15,089 nt of DNA from Actinomycetota bacterium (GTDB taxonomy: Bacteria; Actinomycetota; Actinomycetes; Actinomycetales; Microbacteriaceae), in NCBI GenBank assembly GCA_009703445.1, contig WLGA01000013.1, positions 1-15,089 on the forward strand, in the 5' to 3' direction. Positions 1-7,571 of this stretch are shown in pieces. The notes below the pieces were generated by a model that worked only from the letters and a program-made list of their open reading frames with translations, had not been told where the DNA came from and did not search any database. Made by a program: the position numbers and the translations under genes. Positions within the stretch are counted from its first letter, which is position 1. Each line of letters starts with the position of its first letter.

Positions 1-255
1 ACGAGCGGCGAGGAAGTCATCTGGGACAACAAGGATTGCAAGACCCGTGCGACCAGCGACACCGACTACATCCTGGCTCTAGAGCCTGGCGTGCCGATGG
101 CCGCTAACCCGTCCACCTGGGAGCGCGTGCGCTCAAGCTCAACCGGCTGTGATGCAACCACCGAGAAGGCCGCGACCGGCGCAGGCGCCTCGTACCACCT
201 GGTCGCCACCGTGAACGGCGTCAAGTCGGAGAGTGTGCAGTTCATCCTGAACTAG
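1..255 (+). CDS. C-terminal fragment of an unrecognised, probably exported protein
   Basis: An open frame runs from the first base of the window to a TAG stop at 253-255, giving the last 84 residues of a protein whose start lies outside the window. The codons are GC-rich at third positions, as in a real gene. The fragment has two cysteines, is rich in Thr, Ser, Ala and Gly, and ends in a beta-like stretch (YHLVATVNGVKSESVQFILN). That composition would suit a secreted or surface beta-sandwich domain with a disulfide, but this is inference. I do not recognise the family. It converges on the xylulokinase gene, whose stop is 33 bp away, and its own stop codon is part of the inverted repeat between them. 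Confidence 0.7.
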   Translation, partial: TSGEEVIWDNKDCKTRATSDTDYILALEPGVPMAANPSTWERVRSSSTGCDATTEKAATGAGASYHLVATVNGVKSESVQFILN

Positions 256-292
256 TTTCAAAATGAACAATGGGTTTGTATTTTGAACTAGT
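251..292. terminator. Inverted repeat containing both convergent stop codons; likely bidirectional terminator
   Basis: The left arm at 251-264 (ACTAGTTTCAAAAT) is the reverse complement of the right arm at 280-292 (ATTTTGAACTAGT) except for one extra T. Inside it, ACAA at 267-270 can pair with TTGT at 276-279 around a TGGGT loop. The TAG of the left gene (253-255) and the TAG of xylulokinase (290-288 on the minus strand) both lie in the stem. There is no classic GC-rich stem with a U-tract, so termination is inferred from position and symmetry. Confidence 0.55.
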
Positions 293-1700
293 ACCTCTTC
301 GCCTGTTCCAGGTAAGCGGCCATTATTTCGGGATGCACCTCAGGGCTGTGTTTCGAAGAAATTTTTAGTGGCCAGTTTGGGCGAGTGCCCGTCACCGCCC
401 AAGCAGCCTGAACCGCAGCACCCTCAGCCACATATTCACCCGGAACAGGCACTTCGATTGGTAGGGCAAATATTGTGCGTGCGACTTCTTGCACTGCCGG
501 GTTCTGAGCCGCCCCTCCAATGAGAAGTATGCGCCTACCTGTGATGCCTATCAGTTCCAGAGCCTGCAATCCTGCGTTTAGACCGCAAAGCATGCCTTCG
601 ATTGCGGCGCGTGCAAGGTTTTCTCGGGTTGACGATGCAATCGACATACCGTGCAGAGATGCTTTGGCATCCGGCAAATTTGGTGTGCGTTCCCCCTCGA
701 AATAAGGAACAAGAACCAAGCCATCGGCTCCCGCTTTGGCGTCAAGTGCGAGACCAGCGAGCTCTTCGAAATTCACTCCGAGTAGCCCGGCAACCGTCGA
801 AAGGACGCGAGCGGCATTGAGGGTAACCGAGATTGGTAGGTAGAGCCCCGACGCATCAGCAAAGCCTGCAATCGCGCCTGTTGGATCCTGCGGCCGACTC
901 TCCGAAACGGCAAAAATGGTACCGCTTGTGCCCAGGGAAACGATGATGTCACCAGCCTCGGCTCCCAAACCGAGAGCCGCCCCCGCGTTGTCTCCGGCGC
1001 CGCACGTTACCCTCGCGCGGCTTGTGCCGGAGACAACAGGACCAACCGATTCACCAGGTACAAGGATTCTTGGCAAAATCGGTAGGTGGCCCAGTGCGGC
1101 GATAACTAACAAATCGTCGTACTGGTTGGTTTCTGAGTTGAAGTATCCCGTGCCCGAAGCATCCGAGCGGTCTGTTACTAACTCGAGCAAATCCGGCCCC
1201 AACTTGCTCTCGCCAACTGGCCCATAACCGCGTAGGCGCCAAGTCAGCCAATCGTGTGGAAGCGCCACAGCTGCCACTTTCGTTGCGTTTTCTGGCTCGT
1301 GATCGCGGAGCCAGCGAAGTTTCGTGATCGTGAATGACGCCACGGGTGCAGAACCCGTGCGATTAACGAGGGCTTCAACACCAAACTCTTCGATCAGGTC
1401 CAATGCGCCCTGGGCGCTACGGGTGTCATTCCAGAGAAGTGCCGGGCGAATCACCCGACCCTCTGCGTCGAGTGCCACCATCCCGTGCTGCTGGCCAGCA
1501 ATAGAAATCGCAGAAACGTCATCCAAGCCACCAGCCATTTTTAGGGCTGATTCGAGGGCGACCCACCAAGCTTGCGGGTCAACTTCGGTGCCATCGGGGT
1601 GCTTCGCGTGGCCCGAGCGCACAATCTCACCGGAGGCCAGGTCGCGAATTACAACCTTGCATGACTGGGTTGACGAGTCGACGCCGGCTACTAACTCCAT
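288..1700 (-). CDS. xylB: Xylulokinase (FGGY carbohydrate kinase)
   Basis: This cytoplasmic kinase would phosphorylate D-xylulose with ATP to D-xylulose 5-phosphate for the pentose phosphate pathway. With the ATG at 1700 it has 470 residues, close to the roughly 480 of typical XylB. Visible motifs are the N-terminal phosphate-binding GVDSSTQS (Asp8), QQHGMVALD near residue 70, RPALLWNDTRS near 85, the catalytic GAGDNAG (Asp237), SLGTSGT, PYFEGERTPN and the C-terminal LIGGAAQNP. These match xylulokinase better than glycerol kinase. The frame stays open 28 codons further upstream to another ATG, but that would overlap the dehydrogenase gene and add residues not seen in the family. The chosen ATG is 1 nt past the dehydrogenase stop, which suggests translational coupling. 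It is the last gene of the operon. Another ketose as true substrate cannot be excluded. Confidence 0.9.
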   Translation of the reverse strand: MELVAGVDSSTQSCKVVIRDLASGEIVRSGHAKHPDGTEVDPQAWWVALESALKMAGGLDDVSAISIAGQQHGMVALDAEGRVIRPALLWNDTRSAQGALDLIEEFGVEALVNRTGSAPVASFTITKLRWLRDHEPENATKVAAVALPHDWLTWRLRGYGPVGESKLGPDLLELVTDRSDASGTGYFNSETNQYDDLLVIAALGHLPILPRILVPGESVGPVVSGTSRARVTCGAGDNAGAALGLGAEAGDIIVSLGTSGTIFAVSESRPQDPTGAIAGFADASGLYLPISVTLNAARVLSTVAGLLGVNFEELAGLALDAKAGADGLVLVPYFEGERTPNLPDAKASLHGMSIASSTRENLARAAIEGMLCGLNAGLQALELIGITGRRILLIGGAAQNPAVQEVARTIFALPIEVPVPGEYVAEGAAVQAAWAVTGTRPNWPLKISSKHSPEVHPEIMAAYLEQAKRY

Positions 1701-1701
1701 G

Positions 1702-2718
1702 TCACTTGGCTGGGTTGACGATTGCTTTGAGAGCCCCAGGTAACTTGCCTGAGTTGAGGGCTGCTTCAACTTCATCCAGGCCAAAGGTGTGGGTCACCAG
1801 GATGTCTAAGTCAACCTTTCCGGAGGCTACCAGCTCGATGCCAGTCGGCCAGGTGTTTGCATAGCGGAAGACTCCCGATACCCAGATTTCTTTGTTTTGA
1901 ATGTATGAAACTGGCAGTGTGACGTCGTCGTTTCCCATTCCAACCAGGATTACGCGGCCGGCCGGACCCACAGCCTTGATGCCCTGAACCACTGCGCCAG
2001 CCACTCCGGAGGCGTCGATGAAAGCATCAACTTCAAGACCCTCGACTTGATCGGTACGTGGGTCGAGGCCCACCGTAGCGCCGTGCTGAAGGGCAAAGTC
2101 TCGACGCTCAGCATTGATGTCGGTGATGTAGACCTCACCGGCACCAAAGGCTCTCGCAACCTGTGCCATGATCAAACCAATCGGACCGGCACCGGCAATC
2201 AGAACTCTGGAACCAACTGAAATTTCTGCGCGCTTTGCAGCCCAAATGCCCACCGAAAGCGGCTCAATCAGAGCGGCGGCATCAAAAGAAACCGAGTCTG
2301 GGATGTCAAATGCGAAGTCCGACTGAATGGTGACAAACTCGCAGAAACCACCTTGGATAGGCGGTGTTGCATAGAACTCAATAGCAGGGCACAGGTTGTA
2401 GCGACCGGCCTTGCATTGTGTGCAAATTCGGCATGGTCGCTGTGGTTCAACAGCAACGCGTGACCCGATGCGCGCAGGGTCAACATCCTTGCCAACTGCG
2501 GTGATTGTGCCTGAAAGTTCGTGACCGAGGATCAGCGGGTGGTCAACGATGTATGGTCCGATTTTGCCGTGCTGGTAGTAATGGACGTCGCTACCGCAGA
2601 CTCCAACCGAAGCAACCTGCACCAAGACCTGGTCGTCGCCGAGTTCGGGCAAGCCAACATTCTTGACAGTCACCTCTCCCTGCTTAATGAGGTATGAGGC
2701 GCGCATCTGAGTGGTCAT
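1702..2718 (-). CDS. Zinc-dependent polyol dehydrogenase (sorbitol/xylitol dehydrogenase type, MDR family)
   Basis: This 338-residue medium-chain dehydrogenase likely oxidises a polyol at C2 with NAD+ (xylitol to D-xylulose, or sorbitol to fructose). Catalytic zinc ligands are visible as Cys41 in GVCGSD, His66-Glu67 in GHELSG and Glu152 in IEPLSVG. A structural-zinc lobe is present, with four cysteines at 96, 99, 102 and 110. The Rossmann motif GAGPIG is at 176-181, and Asp200 at the end of the next strand (TDIN) favours NAD over NADP. FYATPPIQGGF near 115 is typical of the sorbitol/xylitol dehydrogenase branch. The gene starts 14 nt after the upstream dehydrogenase stop, with only a weak purine-rich leader, and runs into xylulokinase. 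Because the next gene phosphorylates D-xylulose, a xylitol-type role is attractive, but sequence alone does not fix the substrate. Confidence 0.85.
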   Translation of the reverse strand: MTTQMRASYLIKQGEVTVKNVGLPELGDDQVLVQVASVGVCGSDVHYYQHGKIGPYIVDHPLILGHELSGTITAVGKDVDPARIGSRVAVEPQRPCRICTQCKAGRYNLCPAIEFYATPPIQGGFCEFVTIQSDFAFDIPDSVSFDAAALIEPLSVGIWAAKRAEISVGSRVLIAGAGPIGLIMAQVARAFGAGEVYITDINAERRDFALQHGATVGLDPRTDQVEGLEVDAFIDASGVAGAVVQGIKAVGPAGRVILVGMGNDDVTLPVSYIQNKEIWVSGVFRYANTWPTGIELVASGKVDLDILVTHTFGLDEVEAALNSGKLPGALKAIVNPAK

Positions 2719-2732
2719 GTTTTTCGTTTCGT

Positions 2733-4202
2733 TTAGGCCAGTGATTGGACGGTCTTGTGGGCGCCGTTCTCAAACAGCGAGTGAAGGGCGGTCAAGTATG
2801 CCGTTCTGAAGGTTTCATTCTTTGCAAGATCGCCAAATAAGCTTTCGTTTTCGACGAAGGCGAGCGGGTTAGTTCTCTGAGATTTCGCAATCGGAACAAG
2901 TTGATCTTTCAATGGGTCAACTACGACGATCTCGTTGCCATCTTCATCTACGCCCTCTGCATAGCGAGCCCAACTTGCCACAATCGCAGCAGATCTGGTC
3001 ACGTCGCCACCACGAGCCAGCTGCTCTCGGATGACCGGTACGAGCCACTTCGGAATCCGGTCCGAAGACTCGGCGCAGAGGCGAGCGAGGGTGTCGCGAA
3101 CCTCTGGGTTCGAAAAGCGCTCAATCAGCATGTGCTTGTAGGCGTCTAGGTCAATACCTGGCACCGGTCTGAGGGTTGGTGTCGCTTCTTTGTCCATGTA
3201 CTTCAAAAGAAAATTGGCAATCGCCGGGTCACCCACGGCCTCGTGGGCAAAACGGTATCCGCTGAGGTAGCCGAAGTAGGTTAGACCTTGGTGGCTTGCG
3301 TTTAGCAGGCGAAGCTTCATGAGCTCATATGGTTCCACGTCTTCGACGAACTGCACGCCAACCTCATCAAAGTTTGGCCTGCCAAGCGTGAAGTGGTCTT
3401 CGATTACCCACTGAAAGAATGGCTCGGCGACCACTGGCCAGGCATCGTGCAGACCCAGCTTGGCTTCAGCTTCAGCAATGTCCTCGGCTGAGGTCACTGG
3501 AGTGATGCGGTCAACCATCGAGTTCGGAAACATGACGTTTTCATCAATCCAGGCTGCCAGCGAAGCGTTTTTCAGTTCGGCAAACGCCAAAAACATCTTC
3601 TTGGCGATGTCCCCATTGCCCTGGATGTTGTCGCAAGACAACACGGTGAATGGCGGAATGCCTCGCTCGTGACGGCGACGAAGAGCCTCAACCACGAACC
3701 CGAACGCTGTTTTTGGAGTCGCCCCACTGACGAGGTCTGAAGCTATCGCGGGGTTAGTTACATCGAATTCTCCCGTGACGCGATCGAAGTTATACCCGCC
3801 TTCGGTGATCGTTAGCGAAACAATTTTCGTGCTGGGTGCTGCCATCTTTTCGATGACTGCCTCGGCGTTGTCCGGCGCAAATAGATACTCGATGATGCTG
3901 CCAATTACGCGAGCCTCGCGGCGCCCATCCGGGTGCTTCAGGGTCAAGGTGTATAGGCAATCCTGCTCCTGCAGAGCGTTCTTCATCTTGAGATCGAATT
4001 CCATGAGTCCAACACCGCAGATTCCCCAGTCGAAGGCCTTGCCCTGGTTCATCAGGTCATCCAAGGCCATCGCCATGTGCGCACGGTGAAAACCGCCGAC
4101 ACCAAAATGCACAATTCCGGTAGTCACTCTGCTTCGGTCATATTTTGGTGTTTCAACTTCGGCTTTGACCGAAGCCAACGATGCTTCGTTGAGGCGAGTC
4201 AC
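2733..4202 (-). CDS. Mannitol/D-arabitol dehydrogenase family protein (polyol-specific long-chain dehydrogenase)
   Basis: This NAD-dependent, zinc-independent dehydrogenase would convert mannitol to fructose or D-arabitol to D-xylulose. I chose the GTG at 4202, giving 489 residues. It lies 2 nt after the permease stop, within the usual family length, whereas the ATG at 4259 would overlap the permease by 55 bp. The Rossmann motif GVGGFHRAH is at about 34-42. The family signature with Val-Asp-Arg (SMVDRITP) is near 228-235. The active-site run KLRLLNASH puts Lys296, Asn301 and His304 at the spacing of the catalytic Lys/Asn/His of Pseudomonas fluorescens mannitol dehydrogenase. Its position between the transporter and the second dehydrogenase indicates it acts on the imported polyol. 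Fructuronate and altronate reductases share the fold, but the polyol context argues against them. Confidence 0.88.
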   Translation of the reverse strand: MTRLNEASLASVKAEVETPKYDRSRVTTGIVHFGVGGFHRAHMAMALDDLMNQGKAFDWGICGVGLMEFDLKMKNALQEQDCLYTLTLKHPDGRREARVIGSIIEYLFAPDNAEAVIEKMAAPSTKIVSLTITEGGYNFDRVTGEFDVTNPAIASDLVSGATPKTAFGFVVEALRRRHERGIPPFTVLSCDNIQGNGDIAKKMFLAFAELKNASLAAWIDENVMFPNSMVDRITPVTSAEDIAEAEAKLGLHDAWPVVAEPFFQWVIEDHFTLGRPNFDEVGVQFVEDVEPYELMKLRLLNASHQGLTYFGYLSGYRFAHEAVGDPAIANFLLKYMDKEATPTLRPVPGIDLDAYKHMLIERFSNPEVRDTLARLCAESSDRIPKWLVPVIREQLARGGDVTRSAAIVASWARYAEGVDEDGNEIVVVDPLKDQLVPIAKSQRTNPLAFVENESLFGDLAKNETFRTAYLTALHSLFENGAHKTVQSLA

Positions 4203-4204
4203 GT

Positions 4205-5017
4205 TTATTTCACCGCGCCCATGGCTAGGCCGCGCACAAGTTGCTTCTGAGCGATCCATCCGGCAATAATCACCGGCAACGCGGCAACGGTCGAAGCGGC
4301 TGAGAGAACTGAAAGGAACAACCCTCGGCCGTCAACGAAGCTGGCAAGAAATGGTGGCGTCGTCTTGGCGTTGTTGCTGGTTAGCAAAGTTGCCAAGAAG
4401 TATTCGTTCCAAGAGAAGATGAAACAGATCAGTGCAACCGCTGCGATTCCGGGTAGAACAATTGGCAGCACAACGCGAGTTAATTCGGTGCGGAAGTTGG
4501 CGCCGTCGATCTGGGCTGCCTCGACTATTTCAAGCGGCACCTCGCTGAAGAACGAGCGCATCATCCAAACCGCAATCGGCAAGTTCATAGCGGCATAGAC
4601 GAGCGTCAAGGCTCCAACGTTATCGAGCACGTGCAGAGTCTTGAAGATCATGTAAAGCGGCAGAATCGACGCTGCTGCAGGCATGAAGCGGGTCGAGATG
4701 AAGAATGAAAGCGCGTCCTGAACATTCTTGATTGGGCGAATGCTGAGCGCGTAGGCAGCCGGAACTGCTAGCGCAATCACAAGCAGAGTTGAAGTCACGC
4801 TCGATGCGAGAGAGTGCTCGAGGTAGCTGATCATTCCACGATCCATAAGGCGCTGGAAGCCCGAGGTGTCGATGTTGAAGAACAGCTTTGGAACAATCGA
4901 TGATGCGTCATTTTCAGACTTGAACGAATTCAAGAACATCCAACCTACCGGGAAGAAGAACAGGAAAACCAAGACCCAAGTGAAGGTGGTGATTAGAGAA
5001 GCTTTAGCTTTCTTCAT
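4205..5017 (-). CDS. Carbohydrate (polyol) ABC transporter permease, MalG/SmoG type
   Basis: This 270-residue inner-membrane protein is one of two permeases of a binding-protein-dependent importer. It begins with a short basic N-terminus, then a hydrophobic helix at about 9-30, with further helices near 72-91, 105-127, 134-155, 186-207 and 238-256. The EAA loop that contacts the ATPase is clear: EAA at 166-168, Gly172 and Leu-Pro at 184-185. The start codon overlaps the stop of the other permease by 1 nt (TAATG), a typical coupled arrangement. The stop is 2 nt before the dehydrogenase start. By order and neighbours it corresponds to SmoG of polyol systems. The substrate is inferred from the operon, not from this protein. 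Confidence 0.9.
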   Translation of the reverse strand: MKKAKASLITTFTWVLVFLFFFPVGWMFLNSFKSENDASSIVPKLFFNIDTSGFQRLMDRGMISYLEHSLASSVTSTLLVIALAVPAAYALSIRPIKNVQDALSFFISTRFMPAAASILPLYMIFKTLHVLDNVGALTLVYAAMNLPIAVWMMRSFFSEVPLEIVEAAQIDGANFRTELTRVVLPIVLPGIAAVALICFIFSWNEYFLATLLTSNNAKTTPPFLASFVDGRGLFLSVLSAASTVAALPVIIAGWIAQKQLVRGLAMGAVK

Positions 5018-5931
5018 TAGCGGTTGCCTCCGGCCATAAATACCTTGAAAAGAGTTTTTAGAGCAATGGTCGCGACAATAAGCGTCAGGACTACGGTTAC
5101 CACACCGTAAGCGGCCGCTTGGCCGACATCCAAGCCGATGAACGCACGCTCATAGAGCAGGTATGCGAGGGTCTTGGTTCCGCCAGTACCCTTCGTCATG
5201 ATGGCAACCGGGTCAAATACCTGAAGCAACATGATGCTTCCGAGAAGAACGGAAATCTCGATGTACTGGCGTAGGTGAGGCAGGGTCATCCACTGGAAAG
5301 TGCGGAGTGCCCCTGCCCCATCTACTGAAGCGGCCTCTATAACTTCACGGCTCTGGCTCTGAAGGCCAGCAAGCAAAATCAACATGAAAAATGGTGTGAA
5401 CTGCCAGGTCAACACGATGATTACGGTAGCTAGAGGCAAATCGGTGCTCCATGCGATTGATGGAAGACCGAGAGATGTGGTGACCCAGTTGATGATGCCA
5501 ATGCTGGTGTCAAACATTGAATACTTCCAGATCAGCGACGCGGCTGCTGGCATGATCAGGAACGGAGTGATGACCAAAGTTCGAGCAAGTGCCTGACCTC
5601 GAAAATTTCTGTCCAGCAGGATGGCGAAGAGCAGCCCGAAAAGCAGTGACAGAATCACGGCTGAGGCGGTGATGCCAACTGTCGCGATGATCGATGGAAC
5701 AAGGTCTCCCGTGGTGAACACCGAGATGTAGTTCTTGAACCAGGCAAAACCAATCTCTCCTGGCTTCAGCAAGTTCCAGTTGAGCAAAGAGAAGTAGATG
5801 GTGACTAGGAATGGAATCTGTGTCATGACGATTCCGAAAGTTAGAGCCGGCAGAATGAGTGAGCGTGAGAGCCAAACGTTCTTCTTCGCTACTTTGCCGA
5901 TGGAGGCAACTGCTGGTGTGGTTGTGGTCAT
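5017..5931 (-). CDS. Carbohydrate (polyol) ABC transporter permease, MalF/SmoF type
   Basis: This 304-residue membrane protein would pair with the downstream permease to form the import channel. The cytoplasmic N-terminus is about 23 residues, followed by about six hydrophobic helices near 24-47, 82-106, 117-135, 166-190, 224-245 and 274-297. The ATPase-coupling loop is EAA at 199-201, Gly205 and Leu-Pro at 217-218. The ATG at 5931 follows a weak AAGAA stretch. The gene is separated from the binding-protein gene by 80 bp that hold a strong hairpin, so its expression may be lower than that of the binding protein. It overlaps the next gene by 1 nt. Confidence 0.9.
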   Translation of the reverse strand: MTTTTPAVASIGKVAKKNVWLSRSLILPALTFGIVMTQIPFLVTIYFSLLNWNLLKPGEIGFAWFKNYISVFTTGDLVPSIIATVGITASAVILSLLFGLLFAILLDRNFRGQALARTLVITPFLIMPAAASLIWKYSMFDTSIGIINWVTTSLGLPSIAWSTDLPLATVIIVLTWQFTPFFMLILLAGLQSQSREVIEAASVDGAGALRTFQWMTLPHLRQYIEISVLLGSIMLLQVFDPVAIMTKGTGGTKTLAYLLYERAFIGLDVGQAAAYGVVTVVLTLIVATIALKTLFKVFMAGGNR

Positions 5932-5958
5932 TTCTTGGTCCCTAGTTGAAGAGTTGGG

Positions 5959-5991
5959 CTCGGGGTCGGCCGACTGGCGACCGACCCCGAG
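5959..5991 (-). terminator. Strong intercistronic stem-loop after the binding-protein gene
   Basis: Perfect 11-bp arms (CTCGGGGTCGG at 5959-5969 and CCGACCCCGAG at 5981-5991) flank an 11-nt loop. The structure lies 20 bp past the binding-protein stop. In the direction of transcription it is followed by CCCAACTCTTC, with no U-tract, so it looks like a partial terminator or a 3'-end stabiliser, not a full stop. A second palindrome (GTCGGCCGAC, 5966-5975) overlaps the left arm and could form a competing structure. Confidence 0.7.
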
Positions 5992-6011
5992 TTTGAAACT
6001 GGTGAAACTTT

Positions 6012-7352
6012 TTACTTCTTGTGTGCGTCGCCAGCAACCTGAGCGATCTTCTGGCCTTCATCAAGAGCTTCCTTGATTGTCTTGCGACCGGCTAGAGCGT
6101 CAGCTACAAGCTGTGCAACCTGGTTTCCAACGTCCTGGAATTCAGGGATTGCAACGTACTGGATACCAACCCATGGCTGTGGGTTTACACCAGGTTGTGC
6201 AGGGTTTACCGCACTCATTACCTCAAGGGTAATTGGAGCGAATGCAGCTGCCGCTTCCTTGTACTCAGGGATTGAGTAGGTTGAGGTGCGGGCACCTGGT
6301 GGAACTAGGGTCCAACCAAGGGTCTTACCGACTAGCTGGTGGTATTCCTTGCTAGTGGCCCACTTGATGAACTTGGTTGCTGCATCCTTGTGCTGGGTGT
6401 TTGCAGGGATTGCAAGGTTCCAGCTCCATAGCCATCCTGACTCCTTGGTCTTTACGACCGGAGCGTGAGCGTAGCCCATCTTGCCCTTGACAGGCGAGTC
6501 ATCGGCTTCAAGCATCGATGCTGCAACAGAAGCGTCAACCCACATTGCGGTCTTTGCGTTCTTTAGAGCGGTTAGACACTCGTTGAAGCTGTATGAAACA
6601 GGGTCCTTCTCACCAGCGGTGTCAAGAAGGTTCTTGTAGAAGGTGACTGCCTGGGTGAACTCAGGTGAGTTGACCTTTGCGTCCCAGTTCATGTCGTACC
6701 AGGTTCCACCGAAAGTCTGAACGACGGTGGTTAGTGGTGCGAACAAGTCTCCCCAGCCAGGCTTTCCACGCATACAGATACCTGAACGGTCTGCGGTGTT
6801 TACCTTCTTAGCGATGTCAGCAATCTGCTGCCAGGTTGGGTTGTTTGGAACAGTGATTCCTGCCTTGTCGAGGATCTCCTTGTTGTACATAAGGATTGAT
6901 GACTCGCCGTAGAAAGGAACCGCATACTGCTTGCCGTCTACAGATAGGGCGGTGCGAACTGGAGGAAGAATGTCCTCAACATCGTAGGCCTTGTCCTCGG
7001 TTAGAGCAGGGGTTAGGTCGGCTAGCCAGCCGTTTGCGCCCCACTGTGGAACTTCGTAGGCACCAATGGTGACGATGTCGTACTGACCGGCTGCGTTAGC
7101 AACGTCAGCAGTAACAGCGCTACGTAGGTCGCCTTCTTCCATGACCTGGAAGTTAACGGTGATTCCTGGGTTTGCCTTTTCGAACTCGCCCTTGAGAGTC
7201 TCCATGTCCTTCATCTGTCCGTTGTTCACGGTAGCCAGGGTCAGGGTGACAGGTGCGTTTGCGTCTTCAGTTGATGCTGCACAACCCGATAGAGCTAGAG
7301 CAGAAACAACTGCCATCGCTCCAAAGGCTGCAAGCTTTTTGTTCAAAAGCAT
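6012..7352 (-). CDS. Polyol ABC transporter substrate-binding lipoprotein (SmoE-like, family 1)
   Basis: This 446-residue extracellular binding protein would capture the sugar alcohol and deliver it to the two permeases downstream. The N-terminus is a lipoprotein signal: basic NKK, a hydrophobic stretch and the lipobox LSGC, with Cys24 as the lipidated residue, so it should be anchored on the outer face of the membrane. The body resembles family 1 solute-binding proteins. VPFYGESSILMYNKEIL and SGICMRGKPGWGDLFAPL recall the polyol/mannitol-binding branch from memory. The ATG at 7352 follows a strong ribosome site (AAAGGAG) at 5 nt spacing. It is the first gene of the operon and has the best ribosome site in it, consistent with high expression. 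Sorbitol, mannitol, arabitol and xylitol all remain possible ligands. Confidence 0.9.
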   Translation of the reverse strand: MLLNKKLAAFGAMAVVSALALSGCAASTEDANAPVTLTLATVNNGQMKDMETLKGEFEKANPGITVNFQVMEEGDLRSAVTADVANAAGQYDIVTIGAYEVPQWGANGWLADLTPALTEDKAYDVEDILPPVRTALSVDGKQYAVPFYGESSILMYNKEILDKAGITVPNNPTWQQIADIAKKVNTADRSGICMRGKPGWGDLFAPLTTVVQTFGGTWYDMNWDAKVNSPEFTQAVTFYKNLLDTAGEKDPVSYSFNECLTALKNAKTAMWVDASVAASMLEADDSPVKGKMGYAHAPVVKTKESGWLWSWNLAIPANTQHKDAATKFIKWATSKEYHQLVGKTLGWTLVPPGARTSTYSIPEYKEAAAAFAPITLEVMSAVNPAQPGVNPQPWVGIQYVAIPEFQDVGNQVAQLVADALAGRKTIKEALDEGQKIAQVAGDAHKK

Positions 7353-7357
7353 TGATA

Positions 7358-7364
7358 CTCCTTT
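7358..7364 (-). promoter_or_regulatory. Strong ribosome binding site of the binding-protein gene
   Basis: AAAGGAG on the minus strand lies 5 nt before the ATG at 7352. It supports that start and is clearly better than the ribosome sites of the other genes in the operon. Confidence 0.75.
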
Positions 7365-7390
7365 GTTTTCGTTGCTACATGTTTTTTTGA

Positions 7391-7408
7391 GGTCCGGAAT
7401 GGTCCGGA
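7391..7408 (-). repeat. Tandem GGTCCGGA direct repeat in the operon leader
   Basis: GGTCCGGA occurs at 7391-7398 and again at 7401-7408, one helical turn apart. Its core TCCGGA is itself palindromic, so on RNA the two copies could also pair as a 6-bp stem with a 4-nt loop. It lies about 40-55 nt upstream of the binding-protein start. It may be a regulator site or a leader hairpin; the function is unknown. Confidence 0.4.
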
Positions 7409-7571
7409 GGAGAAACCAAGAATCGGTTCACTAGCTTCTCCGTGGTTTGAAGTTACCGCTTTGGCTCAGGCAATCAAAATAAAAAGGGGGTCAAAAAACA
7501 TGAATTTCTGATACTATTTTTCGGTAGTCGAAATCTCGAAAATAGCCCGAAAACTTAGAAAAAAAGTATTA

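Noticed and set aside
916..1743. Open frames of 103 and 139 codons on the + strand inside the xylulokinase gene
   Set aside because: They are antisense to a clearly assigned enzyme with intact motifs, and their translations are Arg/Ser/Pro-rich shadow sequence.
1701..1784. Longer xylulokinase starting at ATG 1784
   Set aside because: The added 28 residues overlap the upstream dehydrogenase coding sequence, do not fit the FGGY N-terminus, and an ATG 1 nt after the dehydrogenase stop is available.
4203..4259. Longer mannitol/arabitol dehydrogenase starting at ATG 4259
   Set aside because: It would overlap the permease by 55 bp and add 19 residues before the normal N-terminus. The GTG at 4202 is directly after the permease stop.
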